Below are positions 43,893-56,524 of a DNA stretch of 64,000 nucleotides, piece by piece. Made by a program: the position numbers and the translations under genes. The first letter of the stretch is position 1. Each line of letters begins with the position of its first letter. Under the pieces are notes generated by a model, which was given only the letters and a program-made list of their open reading frames with translations, made no database searches and was not told the DNA's origin. Source of the DNA: Deroplatys truncata. Its lineage: Eukaryota > Arthropoda > Insecta > Mantodea > Mantidae. Location of the stretch: the NCBI GenBank assembly GCA_030765065.1, contig CM060983.1, positions 45,382,067 through 45,446,066 on the forward strand, read 5' to 3'.

Positions 43893-44801
43893 CAGACTGT
43901 ATCTTTATTGGTGTCATATATTTGGGGGACGTGTTCCTGACAACAAAACAGTAAAAAAAAGTTCATATGAACATGCGTCTGAAAATCATTTATTTCAGAG
44001 TTACAACACAAAATCGAAAGTTACAAAAGTTACAAGTTCCTCCTGCTTCGATGCATGCAGTAAGCCTGCGTTCCATGTTCTGGCCTACTGTGTTGAAAAT
44101 TCCTGGTGTGTTTCGTATTTGGTAAGATCCAGTTTGGCTACGTCCTCTCAAAATGTCAACATCAGATACAGGAGTCGCATAAACCAAGGACCTCAAATGT
44201 TCCCAGGCGAAAAATCCATTGGATTCAAATCGGCGATCGAGCAGGTCATGCAATGGGTCCCCCTAGACCAATCCATTTTTGCGGAAATCGATCATTCAAA
44301 AACTTACGAACTATCATACTGAAATGAGCTGGAGCACCATCGTGTAGAAACCACATTCGTTGGATGATGTCCAGAGGCACATTGTCAGTTAAGTAAAACT
44401 CTTTCCCTTACAGCCATACGTCTTGTGCTTTGTGATGGGTCTACATCCACAGCACGAAGAACTCGTTCTTCAAGCTCAATACCTCGTACCGCTCTTGGTC
44501 TCCCAACATCCCTAGTACTCCTCTCTGAAGCATTGGTGAATTCGTGCGAATGTTCTTGCACACGGCAACGGTCTGTCAGGGTACCTTTCTGCATAAAGCT
44601 CACGTGCTCGTGCTGCATCGCCGTCTACACGGCCATGCGTGTAAGGCATATCCGTCTGTTCACTCATGGAATACATTTTCTTTGGCCTATAACAACGAAA
44701 CGGTTGATTTTCAGACCCATGTACATATGGACTTTTTTTTTACTGTTTTGATGTCAGGAACACGTCCCCCAAATATATGACACTAATAAAGATACGCCCT
44801 G
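43893..44801 (-). mobile_element. Internally deleted mariner-superfamily element with long TIRs
   Basis: Inverted ends of about 75 bp: left CAGACTGTATCTTTATTGGT ... GGGGGACGTGTTCCTGAC, right its complement ending GATACGCCCTG. TA on both sides (43891-43892, 44802-44803). About 0.9 kb, shorter than an autonomous element. Confidence 0.8.
43990..44680 (-). pseudogene. Mariner-type transposase remnant (DUF4817-like, internally deleted)
   Basis: Read on the minus strand. An N-terminal DNA-binding part with GRPRAVRGIELEERVLRAVD and DPSQSTRRMAVRE. A jump then lands in the catalytic region with MWFLHDGAPAHFS (second catalytic D) and RKFLNDRFPQKWIG, followed in another frame by HLRSLVYATPVSDVDILRGR and IEAGGT near the C-terminus. 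This order matches insect mariner-type transposases with an N-terminal DUF4817/HTH domain. The segment carrying the first catalytic D is missing and several shifts and stops are present. Confidence 0.7.
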
Positions 44802-44803
44802 TA

Positions 44804-46250
44804 TAGAGCGAATTAAATAGCATATCGAAATTCATTGCTAAAACATCGTCTACTACGTCATGATCTTCGTAGACAGCATTTGTATTGATTTGAAACTACC
44901 ATTTTAGTTATACACTTGACTTCGGTGTTGCTATTATTGTCTTTATGTAGTCATAAAACGAATTTAAGTTATTCCTCCTTAACTGTACTTTGACATTGCG
45001 TAATTCAGAAGTTTTGGGGCAGAAATGGGAGTAGTTTATACTGAGATTCCAAGAAGTGTATTTTGGGAACAAAGTTATACGAGTGCCGTCACTCTGTAGT
45101 TTTGTTAAACTTCACTAACAAATTCCTTGTAATTTGCAGCTTCCTAGAAAACTTCTGATGTGATTTGCTTTGGTAGCTGCTTCGTTCGTATTTAACCAAC
45201 GTTGAATCAGATATGTTTCATCACTTCTCTGATCTGAGGGCCCTTAAATATTGGCCATTTTAAGTTTGTTTCACTGATTATTAGAAATATTCTTTTTTCA
45301 GAAATAGAAATGTATGTCATTAAACGAAACTTTTGCAATTAAATCTCCTTGTGGTAGAATCTACATACAACAGAATTGTTACCAAACTACAGGCTGATTT
45401 ATGAAGAACTGACACATCTCTTTCTTTAATTATTTGGTTCGAAATTCAATCAAGGCGGTGGTGATGGCGTGGAGATCCTGGATTGCTGATTCTTAAGTTC
45501 TCTGTCATGCTCTGCCACAAAATTCATTTAGAACAGTAACATTTTGAGTAGGATGTGACAAACCGTTAAACAATGAGCATTTTAGTATTTAATAAATTAC
45601 ATTTAACAAGAGGGGAAAAAAAAGGATATCTCTAGTGCCGCTGTGATAAACGTTTCAATTCACTAAAATGGTCACTATGGATTTTAATATTTTTCAGATG
45701 CATTTACATAAGCTGTGATTTTTTGTTAGCAGTGCCAGGAATAGTATCGTGAAACAAACAACTGCTGAACCAAGACTTCATAATACGTTGTTATAGATAG
45801 CCAGGTTCTTCCTTCTTGCAACTTCTAGTTTCTCGACTCTTTGTTTCTAGAAATAATCATGGCACAGACTGCTGGCGGGCGTAACAATATCCCGAAAACC
45901 TGCTCGTTTCCTTCTCAAGAAATAAAGCATTTAATTTTCTCATAAAGGGAATTAATTATATACTTTAGAAAAAGATGTCGAATGCTACGTTCTACTTGAG
46001 GATTCTTGAGGTAGGGCAGAGCAGAAAATGAGGGAAAGGGGTAGTTAAGTGCTGACATGAAAATGTGGGTATATAGAGCAAACAAGAGGCATGAGCCCTG
46101 ATTGATGTGGGGACTGGAGGGCCAATCTTCCTGCGTAAACACTAGATAATCCATCAAAGGCGAGAGACAGCTTCTATGTAATTCATCCGACCAGCATTCC
46201 TCTTCAGTTACCCACATTTCTCCTGTAAACAACGGCATTTGTTATGCACA
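44804..46250. other. No gene seen
   Basis: AT-rich. A 107-codon minus frame at 45915-46238 has no known domain. Confidence 0.4.
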
Positions 46251-46254
46251 GGTA

Positions 46255-46500
46255 CATGCTTTTGGCTTGTGATTACATTCCCTGTGTGCGTATTTAACTT
46301 CGGCGTCTTTTAAGGAGGCAAAGTTTTCAAGGAATTTCCTCGCTTCAAGCTGCCCCTTAGATGGAAATGCATTATTTTTATTTATTTTCTTAATAGTGTC
46401 TTTAATTATTTTGATTAAATTGTTACACATTTGAGATACTTGGATGGCAAATGTATATGATTTTTCTTTAAATATCCCGAGCATTCTTATTCACTTTTAA
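46255..46500 (-). repeat. Family A repeat, old fragment A25
   Basis: TTTTAAGGAGGCAAAGTTTT, TTAATTATTTTGATTAAATT and TTTAAATATCCCGAGCATTC correspond in order to the family centre. Strongly diverged. Confidence 0.4.
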
Positions 46501-46828
46501 TGAATATTTTTAGACAGCATGGCCTAAAAATGCGATAATCTTCAATGTGCCCAACTTTGGTTTCAAGCCCAATCACATGACAATTATCCTTTCTATTTGC
46601 ACATGTTTAATAGCTCGACTTGGTTTGATTAGGTTGGACTTTTTATTATGCATTTTTACACGATTAATTTCTCATGACGCGCGCATTATCTGTTCACAAT
46701 ACATATCGTCTTACTTCAATTTATCGCAATTCGCTGTAGAGTTAACCGATATGTTATATTGACAGCCTTCCGCTTTCTTTGATCTAAAACGTTATTCCTT
46801 TAACTAGCATAACCTACATGAAAATTAA

Positions 46829-46969
46829 ATGGCGAAAATTAAAGAAGCAGCTGAAAGAGTAACACTAGAAGTTCGTACCCCCCAAAAATGCAGAAAGCAA
46901 TATGATACAGCATTTAATCGCTTCATTGGGAGGATTAAGGCAAAACATGGTGAAAATAAAAGTCATTGA
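46829..46969 (+). pseudogene. Short unrecognised coding-like fragment
   Basis: 46-codon frame MAKIKEAAERVTLEV...KCRKQYDTAFNRFIGRIKAK then a stop. Codon-like composition and the QYDTAFNRFI pattern recall the N-terminal part of tyrosine-recombinase-like or similar insect proteins, but the match is too short to name. It may be a real exon or an element fragment. Confidence 0.25.
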
Positions 46970-47330
46970 AAATCTCTGCTAGCGAATCAACAGAACTTCA
47001 AAACCTGACAGCTCGCTTTTTTAACGTCATTTCTCTTATTTTAAGAACCGGTTCGAAACGTGACCTCTGTTAGTTTCAGGAATCAACATAATATTATTGA
47101 TATTTTACAAATTCGAGCAGTCTAAAAAATAATATACATCCCACGTGTTAAAAGTAGTTTTATTTTGCTCGTAGCATTGCCAAACAAACATTCTCAAACA
47201 CTCCTACTCGCAAAATACAACCCTACTTTTAGCCCCATGTATCGTAATATAATCTTATGTAATTCAGAAACCATAACAGATGACAGGGAAAAGGAAGCAT
47301 GCAGATCCGGTTAAAACACAAATGGCGTTT
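46970..47330. other. No gene seen
   Basis: AT-rich, unassigned. Confidence 0.4.
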
Positions 47331-47334
47331 AAAA

Positions 47335-47905
47335 AATGTTTTTCATTCCATTAGCCATTTCCGAAAAATTCTATATTTATATTAAACTGTTTCAAAAATT
47401 AGGCATGCTACAAAAAAAATTATTTGAAATAAATTGTGTTTTACAGAGATCTACGTTTTCGTCTATCGCTTAACGTTTACAAGTTACACAAGGTGTATAA
47501 AATTTCTTATCAATGAAGAGGATTTCAAAGGCTAATTCCCAAAAAATTCAAGATAGGTATACATTTTATTTGTCATGTAAACATCTTTAATATATGGTAT
47601 TTTAATCAAAATAGTTAGAGCGATTTTTTAGATAATCAAAATTTTCGAAGGTAGTAAAGGGAAGTGGGGATGGGGGGTTTTCTTGAAAGATACTTGGAAT
47701 TTACTGAACTTAAATACCAAGTTCGGTACTTATCCGACTTTTCGTTTTTGAGCTATGCTGTTCAGAGACACACAGGTATGTATTTGAAAAACGCTGTATT
47801 TGGCTTCAAAGCATGCATTTTCGGTGAACTCTCGGTATCAAAATTTTGGGTGGAATGCACTACCTTCTCTAGTTACTATGTACGCGGTAGAGAAAGTAAT
47901 AAATT
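47335..47905 (+). repeat. Family A repeat, copy A26
   Basis: 5'-truncated; landmarks from CTTAACGTTTACAAGTTACA to ACGCGGTAGAGAAAGTAATA. A short mirrored 5' end (GGTAGAGAAAGTCATGTGAA, 47911-47930) follows at once. Confidence 0.65.
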
Positions 47906-47939
47906 ATAGTCGGTAGAGAAAGTCATGTGAACGTAATTA

Positions 47940-50300
47940 AGTCAGTTTCTTTACTCTTAAATTGAAAAATATTAACGTTTAAAACGTTGACTTGTGGAGG
48001 GCCTCACTCTCCCCCCGCTTACGGACGCCTTTTTAACAGGCTAATTTATGAGCTCTTCTAACCCTCGCCTAAAGCTAAAGAGGGCGCAGAGAAAGTAAAA
48101 TAGGCGCACACGTGCATTGCAGCAGGTGAGCTTCTGTCAAGGTGACCAATATAAGATAAGGACCTGCACACATAAAGCAAGAAATCTGGCATAATCAGCT
48201 ACTAACTAAAAAGGCATTCGCGTTCAAGGGCATTAAAAATTACAGGTGTCGCATGTGCAGGATGTTTTTGTGGTGATGTTAAAAACATTTTGAAGAATGC
48301 TACAGAAGGACGAAGATATCCATTTCTGAGATCTGGAAACATCTCAGTTGCAGGAGATGCAATATCAACATTATCTTCATTTGTTTAGTTCTGGAAACAG
48401 GGCATCTCTGTAATATAATATACAAATATTATACAGGGAGAACATTTTGTGTGTGTTGTAAGAGAAGAGACTTCCAGCCCAAAGGGGTAAACGGAAAGTC
48501 TTAAAACCTTTCAAAGCTGAACTTTTTGGAGGGGAAGGGAATTGCATATAGGTTCATATCAGTAAATTTCCTGTGATTTCGCTTACGTTACTAAGTTGTC
48601 ATAGAGTACTTTTTTGCGTAATTTTGACAAATCTTGGTACATTTGGGTTTTAAAAGCTGACAACTTCATGAAATTGAAATCCGTAAAAGTTTCCCTCACC
48701 GAACAAAGCGTAATAATTTTGCGATGACACGAAATTTAGAATGGAAATGGGAATTCCGTTTTATAAGAGTCCTTAAAAACCTTCAGTACTGCTTCCATCA
48801 CACATGCTAAACTTCTTCCTGGTACCACAACAAACACGCCTTACAGTAAAGAACGCCACTTCCTAAGGTATGCCCAGTTTTCTAATCCACATTTTACGCT
48901 TCATAACTATAAACGAACACGTTTGCAAAAACGGGAAGCTTATATCCCGCAGACAGAACGTAAGAGAGTTAGTTGACTTTACAATATCCGCCGTCCATTA
49001 CTGAATGTTCACGCCCATTTACTGCTGGTTACTTTAAATCCACACGCTATTCATTTTGTTGAACCCAGTGAAGGCGGACCATGACCATGATGGATAGACA
49101 CACAGATAAGCTCTGGTCTATCTAGCACTGTATACCAACTAGTGCGGTACATTCAGTTTTAATCTTAAGTTACATAATGCAATAGAATTTAAAGCTATGT
49201 CATGTTCATGGTGCGAGTCTACATCTGCACCCAAAGCCGCAAAATCACCTCCTCTGCCTTAAAGTTAGCAAGTATGCAAAAACGATAATTGATAAGCTAC
49301 CCAACAACTTTAAAAAACTTCCGCTACCCTTATTTTCAATCCATAACACACAAATCAACACAAAACGTCTGGACAACGGTAGTTTATTTTGAGAATCCCC
49401 TAAAATGTAACAAATCTCCACAGAATACTCTGTAGGTAATGTACCTAACGTTCCTTGCCTCAAATTCAGACTTATGTCCTTCACCATTACACAGAATTTG
49501 TAACATAATTACGAAAACATCTCTATAATTACGTTCAACTACATTTATGGAGCTTTCTGAATGACTCCCTACAATCGCAATGTGCGGTAATAACCACAAG
49601 AGATTAGGAAGCGGGTTGGGATTTCCCAGAACGGAGTAATGTCTCGCTTATCTCCTTACTACCAACCGTAAATTACATACCGTGTCATAACGCCATGCTT
49701 TTATTCCCCAGGGCTTAATGGCTGCTGAGAGGTCCCATGATGGTGAGTCAAATGAATCACGCCTTCGGTTAGACGTTTACTGGAACCGCGTAGACCGTAT
49801 AAAGTTGGAGTTGTACATAGCATCTTCATGCTTTATTCGATCCTTAGAAGATCTAGGAAGAGAAAGGAGATGGAAAAATCCATACAAATTGTGTTGCTTT
49901 GGTAATGTCAAAATCAACACTTTTATTTCTATTAAATTTACCTAAACCAAATGACATCTATTCGTTCACAGTCAATGAGTGAATTTACCATAGTGGTGGA
50001 CAATATCTCATAAGATGTTTCACTAACTAAAGAAAGAAAAAGATAAGCTGAATCAAATATGCTTTGCACTTACTATTAAATAACTTCTAAATAAGAATTC
50101 AGGTATCATTGCAATGAGGATGGCTTACAGTTAAACTGAACATCAAATAAAGAGAGAGCCAAAAAACTGCGAACCGGCTGCACGGTGTTTTTCCTGTCCA
50201 GGTCCTCGGCGTTTGTTGCCGTCTGCGCTATCATATGAAAGGCGCGGATGAAACCCTACAACATTTTCAAAACCACCTTTAAAGGCTTTACTTACCAACT
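47940..50300. other. No gene seen
   Basis: The longest stretch without an assigned element. Only frames of 70-80 codons (for example 49245-49487 minus, 49718-49945 plus) without known domains. I see no exon-intron pattern I could defend. Confidence 0.35.
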
Positions 50301-51319
50301 TTATGAAAGGAGATGCTGAAACGGGCCACCGTCGTTGTCCATACATTTTTGGCACCCGTTTAGGAAACTATCCATCACTCGCCATAGTTCAAGTTGAGAA
50401 ATGCTGGCAATTTCCTGGCGGATATTTTGTTTTAATTCTTCCAGGGCGTGAGTTTGGCTTGTACACTTTGTTTTACGTAAGTTACCCAGAGATAGAACTC
50501 GTAAAGGGGTTAGGTAGGGGGAACGAGGGGGCTACAAATCCCTACTAATAAATCTGTCCTCTAACACACTTTCAATTGTTCTCATCGAAATATTGGCCGT
50601 ATAAGCTGTTGCAGAGTCTTGTTGAAAAGAGGCAAAATTACGTTCTCTGTCTGTTAATTCTCTAAAAAGGGGAGGGGCAAAATTGTATTCACGTATGTAG
50701 GGGCGTCAACTGTTGACTCGTAAAAAAATTGACCCTGTAACTCTTTCTCCACTCATGGCGCATCATACACCAATTTTTTCGTCATGAAGGAGTACTTTAT
50801 GAACAATATTAGGTTTGTCAGAGCTCCAAAAGGCGATTACTTTGTGTACATACGCATCCATGAAGGTGGAACCAAGCCTCGTATTTCGCCACTGTGTACA
50901 CTATTGAGACTCCACTCACAAAATGTGCTGGATCACCTGGTTGAAGAGCATATGCCCCAGTTATTTTATATGGTTTTTAGCTTCAGCAATTTGGTAGCTC
51001 TTCGCTCAGAGTCATAAGAAATGCCTGCCTGTTGTGAAAGACGCCTAAGTGATTTTTGGGGAAAATTCTCCAAACGATGACCGATGTCGTCTAATGTTTC
51101 TTCGGTAAGAACCGTACGCCGTATTTTAGATTTCTTAGCCTGAACACTTCCTATTGCCTGAAATTTATTGTAAAGTTCATGAATTGCTGTACGGCCTGGA
51201 ACTTTTACACCCGGAAATCTTTCTGCAAATCGTACTTTCACTTGGCGAGCTGACCGAGTTAACACATACGAATCATAAATAAATACATGCTATGCAGTAG
51301 AAAACATATACTGAGCCAT
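50301..51319 (-). pseudogene. Mariner-type transposase pseudogene (nearly full length)
   Basis: On the minus strand from ATG at 51319 (MAQYMFSTA then a stop). N-terminal DNA-binding part open at 51265-50966: LTRSARQVKVRFAERFPGVK ... GRTAIHELYNKF. Then in shifted frames EAWFHLHG (first catalytic region), LLHDEKIGVWCAMSG, FQQDSATAYTANISMRTIES (second catalytic D), ISRDL*PPRSPYLTPL (third region; the PD and D positions are altered) and CQKCMDNDGGPFQHLL at the end. At least three frameshifts and two stops. Clearly of the same broad DUF4817-type family as the remnants at 44 kb and 58 kb but a different lineage. Confidence 0.75.
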
Positions 51320-52105
51320 AACATACTTTGTGACTAAGTACAGGACAAAATAATTAATAGCTCGTAATAACTGAACTACACCATTTCACCGTCCACTCAA
51401 TACTGCACTTCACACTGCAGAGCAAAACCACGTCAACAGCGTGACCTTGTTTATAGCAGCAGTGCGTTATCATGTTTCCACACGCCCAGTGGAAAAACAC
51501 CGCGCAGGCGGTTCGGAGTTTGACTCTCCCGTTACTTAAATATTACATTTAAAATGTATCTTTATTTAATAAATAATTTCTTAAGTTTTCAGAATATTTA
51601 AACTAAACCTTACATACAAAGAATAATTCCTGGATTACATATGAGTATGAAAATTCAGAAATTAAAATTCTCTATTACGGACTTGATTTTATTCATTGGT
51701 AAGGTATCTTTCAAAATATGCTAGCTACCCGCTAAAGGAATCCTGGTCCGTATTTGATTCGATCTGATCGTTTTATCATCTCTGTTTCAAAAAGCAATGG
51801 ATCACTAAGACGACGACATCGTTACTCTGAATTGATTATTTGGTTTTACAGAAGAGACAAATATTTTCAGCCTTTCGCCCATAACCTTCCAGATGTTATG
51901 TTTAATCAGTGTGTTGTCATAATTTTTATGTGATAGATCGTACAGCTCAGAGTACTAATTAACCACCAAATGGCTTCCCAGAACAATGAGCGTGAAATGT
52001 ATTCGTATCATTATGGAAAATGCCGGATATAGTCATACCGCAAGGCTGTCAAACGGCGTAGGTCGCCGTTTGGTCATTTCCATATAGCCTACCGTGTCGC
52101 GACTA
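51320..52105. other. No gene seen
   Basis: Probably includes the outer flank of the mariner remnant; TIRs not identified. Confidence 0.35.
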
Positions 52106-52107
52106 TG

Positions 52108-52384
52108 TCCTCCTCCTGGTCTAGCGGTACCATGCTAGCCTCTGGTTCCCGAGGTCACAGGTTTAACCCCGGCAGAAGACGATTGATTTTTTTCTGGCGT
52201 AAAAATCCTCAGCATGGCATCCTTCGGAAGGGCAATAAAGCCGGTGGTCCCACGTCGTAGATTTACGGCACGTAAAAGAACCTCAAGCCTGAGCAGCATT
52301 CCCGGTCTTTCACGTCTAATATAGAATAGAACGCTAGGAACCACAGTAGTTAAAGTGCGTCAATAAATCAAACTCAATTTAACT
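52108..52384 (+). repeat. SINE family 1, full-length copy 3
   Basis: Head TCCTCCTCCTGGTCTAGCGG with A box TGGTCTAGCGGTA and B box GGTTTAACCCC, then CCTTCGGAAGGGCAATAAAG, ACGGCACGTAAAAGAACCTC and the tail GTCAATAAATCAAACTCAAT. Confidence 0.75.
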
Positions 52385-52409
52385 TCATTTGTTTCGCGAT
52401 TGTTCCGGT

Positions 52410-53433
52410 TGAGGCAGTATTATTAACACTTAAATGATTTCAGTCAAATTATATAATATGTAAATTCAATAACAGCCACCTTGAAGCAATATGTGTATGT
52501 AATAATTTGTAAAATGTATGTAACAGCCATTGCATACGTTTATATTATTGTAAACATGTTCAATAATGTTATGTGAATGCATTACGTAATTTAATAATGT
52601 AGGAACTGTGAAAAATAGGTCAAAAGTTGCTAACAATGAGGTAACAATGAGGTAACCCTGACGCAATAATGAATTAGTAAGTTTAAATGTTACTTGTGAT
52701 TCTTGGAGTAACAATAATGCAATTTTAGTGAGTTTATAAAATAGCCAATCAACAACCAGAAAAAGCTTTAGTTAAATGAAGGTATTCTATTGGAGTAGGA
52801 TTAGCCAATCAGAGACTTGAAATACAGAAATTTACAAGTTTAGACGGTTGAAATCAATTCAGTTGCCTCCAAACAGTGCTCATAACCAGACGTGTTGTTT
52901 CTAGACAGTGATCATAACCAGACCCGAGATGTGTCCTCGAGAAATTATTTACGTATTCCTGTGAGACAGAAATAGTATACGTGTTAAAAAGTGCAAGTAT
53001 TAAATAAAAGAATCTCACAGCTCCCGATAGCAGTGAAGTGCTATTTAATTTGTGTCAAGGATTAATAAAAAGGAGTGAATTAAAACTTAAAATCTGTGTA
53101 AGCCTACATTCTTAGTCGTATCAAAACCCTGCCAAGACTTCCATGTCTCTAATAATAATAATAATACTGACGCAGCCGAGGCAAACATAAATATTTAATA
53201 CTTAAAGAAACAAACAAATTACAAAGTTAATTTTTTTTAACTTGGGGCAAAGGCCACCTGAATGTACATTTGGGGCGAAGGCTACCGGAAAGCGGGTACT
53301 ATACTGTGGTTGCAACTACAACAAGTTCGGCTCCCCAACAGTTGAAATATAATACAACTCCTATAACAAACAACTTCTTCAAATTGACGCCCAAAGTGTG
53401 GTGCAAACAACGTAAAAGACAATATCTACTTCA
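52410..53433 (+). repeat. LTR remnant C1 (third LTR type)
   Basis: TGAGGCAGTATTATTAACAC to ATCTACTTCA. The same sequence, inverted, is at 60593-61497. It has CCAAT boxes near 52742 and 52803, with AATAAAAG-type motifs downstream. It is followed by AAT and a primer-binding-like motif but no coding interior. Confidence 0.7.
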
Positions 53434-53436
53434 AAT

Positions 53437-53455
53437 TGGCGTCCATACGTGGAGC
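53437..53455 (+). other. Primer-binding-like motif of C1
   Basis: TGGCGTCCATACGTGGAGC, after an AAT spacer. Confidence 0.55.
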
Positions 53456-53829
53456 TAATAAATTACTTCTTCACGGTCATTTTCATAAAGCCAGTCTCGA
53501 TAGCCGATAGCACAGCAGGGACACGGTAGGTTATAGGACATGAACAAAAATGTGCTCTTCATAAACAATACGTAAAGTACTCATTGGCTGCTCCTAAACT
53601 CAGCACATGAGTGGGACACAGTCACAACACAGTAGGCTATGTGGAAATCCACCTTAAGTCGGGCATTATCATCTGGCCGGTGCTTCAGTTTTGAGCTAGG
53701 TATTCAAAACCGTGCAGCAATGCTGGACGGTAGACAGAGAATGTCTTCACAGTGAAGGGTTGACAAGTACAGCTAAATGAAAGTACAACCGAAATGGTTG
53801 TGAAAAAATAGTATTCCTTATTTTAAAAT
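53456..53829. other. No gene seen
   Basis: Possible short leader remnant, otherwise unassigned. Confidence 0.35.
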
Positions 53830-54177
53830 AATATAAAGTGCATTCACATGACCTTCCTACCCACTCTTCTACAAACTATTCTTCCAAAAGCTAATTCACC
53901 TTATCTAATTCTTGTTGATGGCGATAAACTTTCATTAAACATTTTGTTGTAGGTATAAGAAGGATGCAGTTGGCTAGTGACAGAATTTTAAAAAGCGGAT
54001 CGCTATGTGGGTGGCTTTGAAATTCCATGCTCTTTGAATGACCTCGAGAAAAAGCGAATAGCGGCCCTTTAAAAAAAGTATATGACAATTCAAACCAATA
54101 ACAAAGAGTATCTCGGAAATCCTTCACGCTACAACACTTACTATTTGACATAAATTGTGTGCTTAACGATAGCTACA

Positions 54178-54225
<48 letters not shown>

Positions 54226-54540
54226 TTGGACTAAGATTTTTCTGTCTCTTACGGTTTACCAATTATGCAACATTTATTCAAAATAAAAAGGACTTTACAG
54301 ATTCACAAAAATTTAAGATATACATTTGGCATACAAATAATTATCTTAAGCATAAGGTATTTTAAACAAAATCACCAGAGCCATTTTTAGGGAAATAAAA
54401 AAGAACGATACTTTTTCCATGTAAAGGGTAGTTTGAAGTGAGTGGATTTTCTTGAAAATCTTTGTATCGGAAGTTCGGTAACGAATTTGTTGACGGAATT
54501 CAATACGTTCTCTGGTTACTCGGCAAGTGGCTACCCCGCC
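53830..54540 (+). repeat. Family A repeat, old copy A27
   Basis: GTGCATTCACATGACCTTCC to ACGTTCTCTGGTTACTCGGC. It contains a (TTA)n expansion at the position of TTTTTTGTGTAGTAAA in other copies, and its 3' inner part is deleted. Confidence 0.65.
54178..54226. repeat. (ATT)n microsatellite inside A27
   Basis: About 16 units. Confidence 0.95.
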
Positions 54541-54709
54541 ATGCTTCTGGAGACCGAAGAAATGTGATCAACTGCGAAAATTATCTCAGGGGCTAAGTGT
54601 GACAGAACCAACCTTAACTTGACCCTGGCAGACATTTGTATGTTTCAACGGAGTATATGAACGTTGAATCACACCATTAACCTTCTGTAGCATTTCGTCA
54701 AATCCACAA

Positions 54710-54902
54710 CGGGCATAAAAATCCTTAGCATGGCTTCCTTCGGAAGGGAAGTAAAGCCGGTGGTCCCGTGTCGTAGAATTACGGCACGTAAAAGAACCTC
54801 AAGCCTAATAAACAGGCCTCTGAGCAAAATGTCCGGTCTTCCAATTGGAACGCTATGGACCATAGTACTTAAAGAGCGATCATAAGTAAACATCAATTTA
54901 AT
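54710..54902 (+). repeat. SINE family 1, 5'-truncated copy 4
   Basis: Starts in the body (GGCATAAAAATCCTTAGCAT), passes the CTTCCTTCGGAAGGGAAGTA palindrome and ends GTAAACATCAATTTA. No tRNA head. Confidence 0.75.
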
Positions 54903-56375
54903 TGTTTGTCAAATCTACAGGGGTAATACCTACAGGAAGCAAACGACGTTTGCGCATTGCCCTTGCACAGACCGCTAACGGGCTTCTATCCAAGGTATAA
55001 TGGTTTCCTCGAAATCTTTTCTCAACGTTGTGTGAATGGCAGTCGAAACAAGTTGATATTGTGCATTCTGTGATTGTTCAAAATAAATTGTGATGCACTA
55101 GACGAGTTACAGATTTCTTTCCCAAACATTTTTCGTTCTTTGCTTGGTGAAATTGTGTTTGAACATCTTGAATTAAAGAAATGGCGCAGCCGACTACAGC
55201 ACGGGAATTCTAAAGCTCGTGGACAGATGCTTAAATAGCGGAAATGATTAAGTGGAGAAATAAAGTACGCTTCAATTATGTAAGTGGCATGCTTCTTTAA
55301 TATAATATTTTGTTTTAATAAAGTCAAACGGTCGTTATCTCCTTTGTTACCTTCGAATCTTTTAAGTGTGAAGAAACACATCTAATTCAATTATCATCAA
55401 GTAAAAAGGCATCCAAATAGGCGAGTGCTGATGCAGTCGAATGGTACAACTAAAAGCACGATGATTTTGATTGGAAATGAGCAAAAAACTTCCTCTACAA
55501 ACTTCCAAACTGCTGTAACCAGATAGTACAATCTCTTGAAGTTTATTTTAGCCAAAAAGCCAATCAATGGAAAAGAAGACTGGTGAAGACGTGTATAATC
55601 CTCTCCCATGATGCTAAAGGAAGCCGAAAACGAGCACGCAGTTAGCAGGACCACCTGTCCATGGTGGTTCCTAACAATTCGGTAGCCGTGTTATTCCTTT
55701 CAAAAGCTAAATATCTTTCTGTTGCGTAAGAAGTAGACAGAACTGGTTTTTTCACACAAGTAGCGATTCTTGCAGCTGTCACGCGACTCTTTCTGCCCAA
55801 AGTTGATTTCTCTGACTGAAATGTGTCTCCTTCATGCAGAATTCTTCCACAAGGGAGGGTCTTCAAGTTGATGCGTGCAGAATAAAATGAATTCCCACAA
55901 CTGAGATTGCTTTATAACAACGTAAAAGTCCGACAAAGCAACATCAAAATGTTCACTTCACCTTTAACCTTCACGACAACTTCTGACAAGTCCTTTACCA
56001 ATTCTCGATTCAATTATTACCTTCCTTCATATCTGGAAAAATAAAACAGACATTCTGGGTCCTATTTCATAAAACTTACAAGTCCATAAACTATAAATTA
56101 TAAACTTGTGATTTACAAGTGGAGTTCTGTTTCATTAACAACCAGGAATCACAGGTGCATTTCCGGTTTTATTTGATAAAGCTTACCTCACACACAAGTT
56201 ATACATTGTTTACAGATGTAGAACTATTACACAATATAACAGGTTCAGATTATATGCAATAACACCTTTTTGCATTCATACCTGTGCGTTAATCGTTATT
56301 TACGTAACTGTATAGGAAAGTGACATTTTTTCAGGACGAGTAAGATGTTGCTGAGGTCGAAATATCGTACGAGTC
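54903..56375. other. No recognised gene
   Basis: A run of minus-strand frames (119, 85 and 74 codons at 55022-55866) sits upstream of GGGTCCTATTTCATAAAACT (56058), a terminus-like motif. They might be an eroded transposon, but I recognise no catalytic motif. Confidence 0.3.
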
Positions 56376-56378
56376 CTG

Positions 56379-56380
56379 GA

Positions 56381-56428
<48 letters not shown>

Positions 56429-56430
56429 AA
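56379..56430. repeat. (GAAA)n microsatellite
   Basis: About 13 units. Confidence 0.95.
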
Positions 56431-56524
56431 ACCGCTTTTCAAAAACATTTTCTAATATTAACATTACGATTACTTTCTTTTATCATTGTTTCATTGTATG
56501 ACTATTCTTTTCTTATTGCCCTAT

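Noticed and set aside
43681-44322. 213-codon plus-strand frame
   Set aside because: It is antisense to the mariner-type transposase remnant at 43990-44680 and crosses the transposon boundary.
55022-56080. PIF/Harbinger element from the GGGTCCTATTTCATAAAA terminus-like motif
   Set aside because: No DDE transposase motif found on either strand and no second terminus located.
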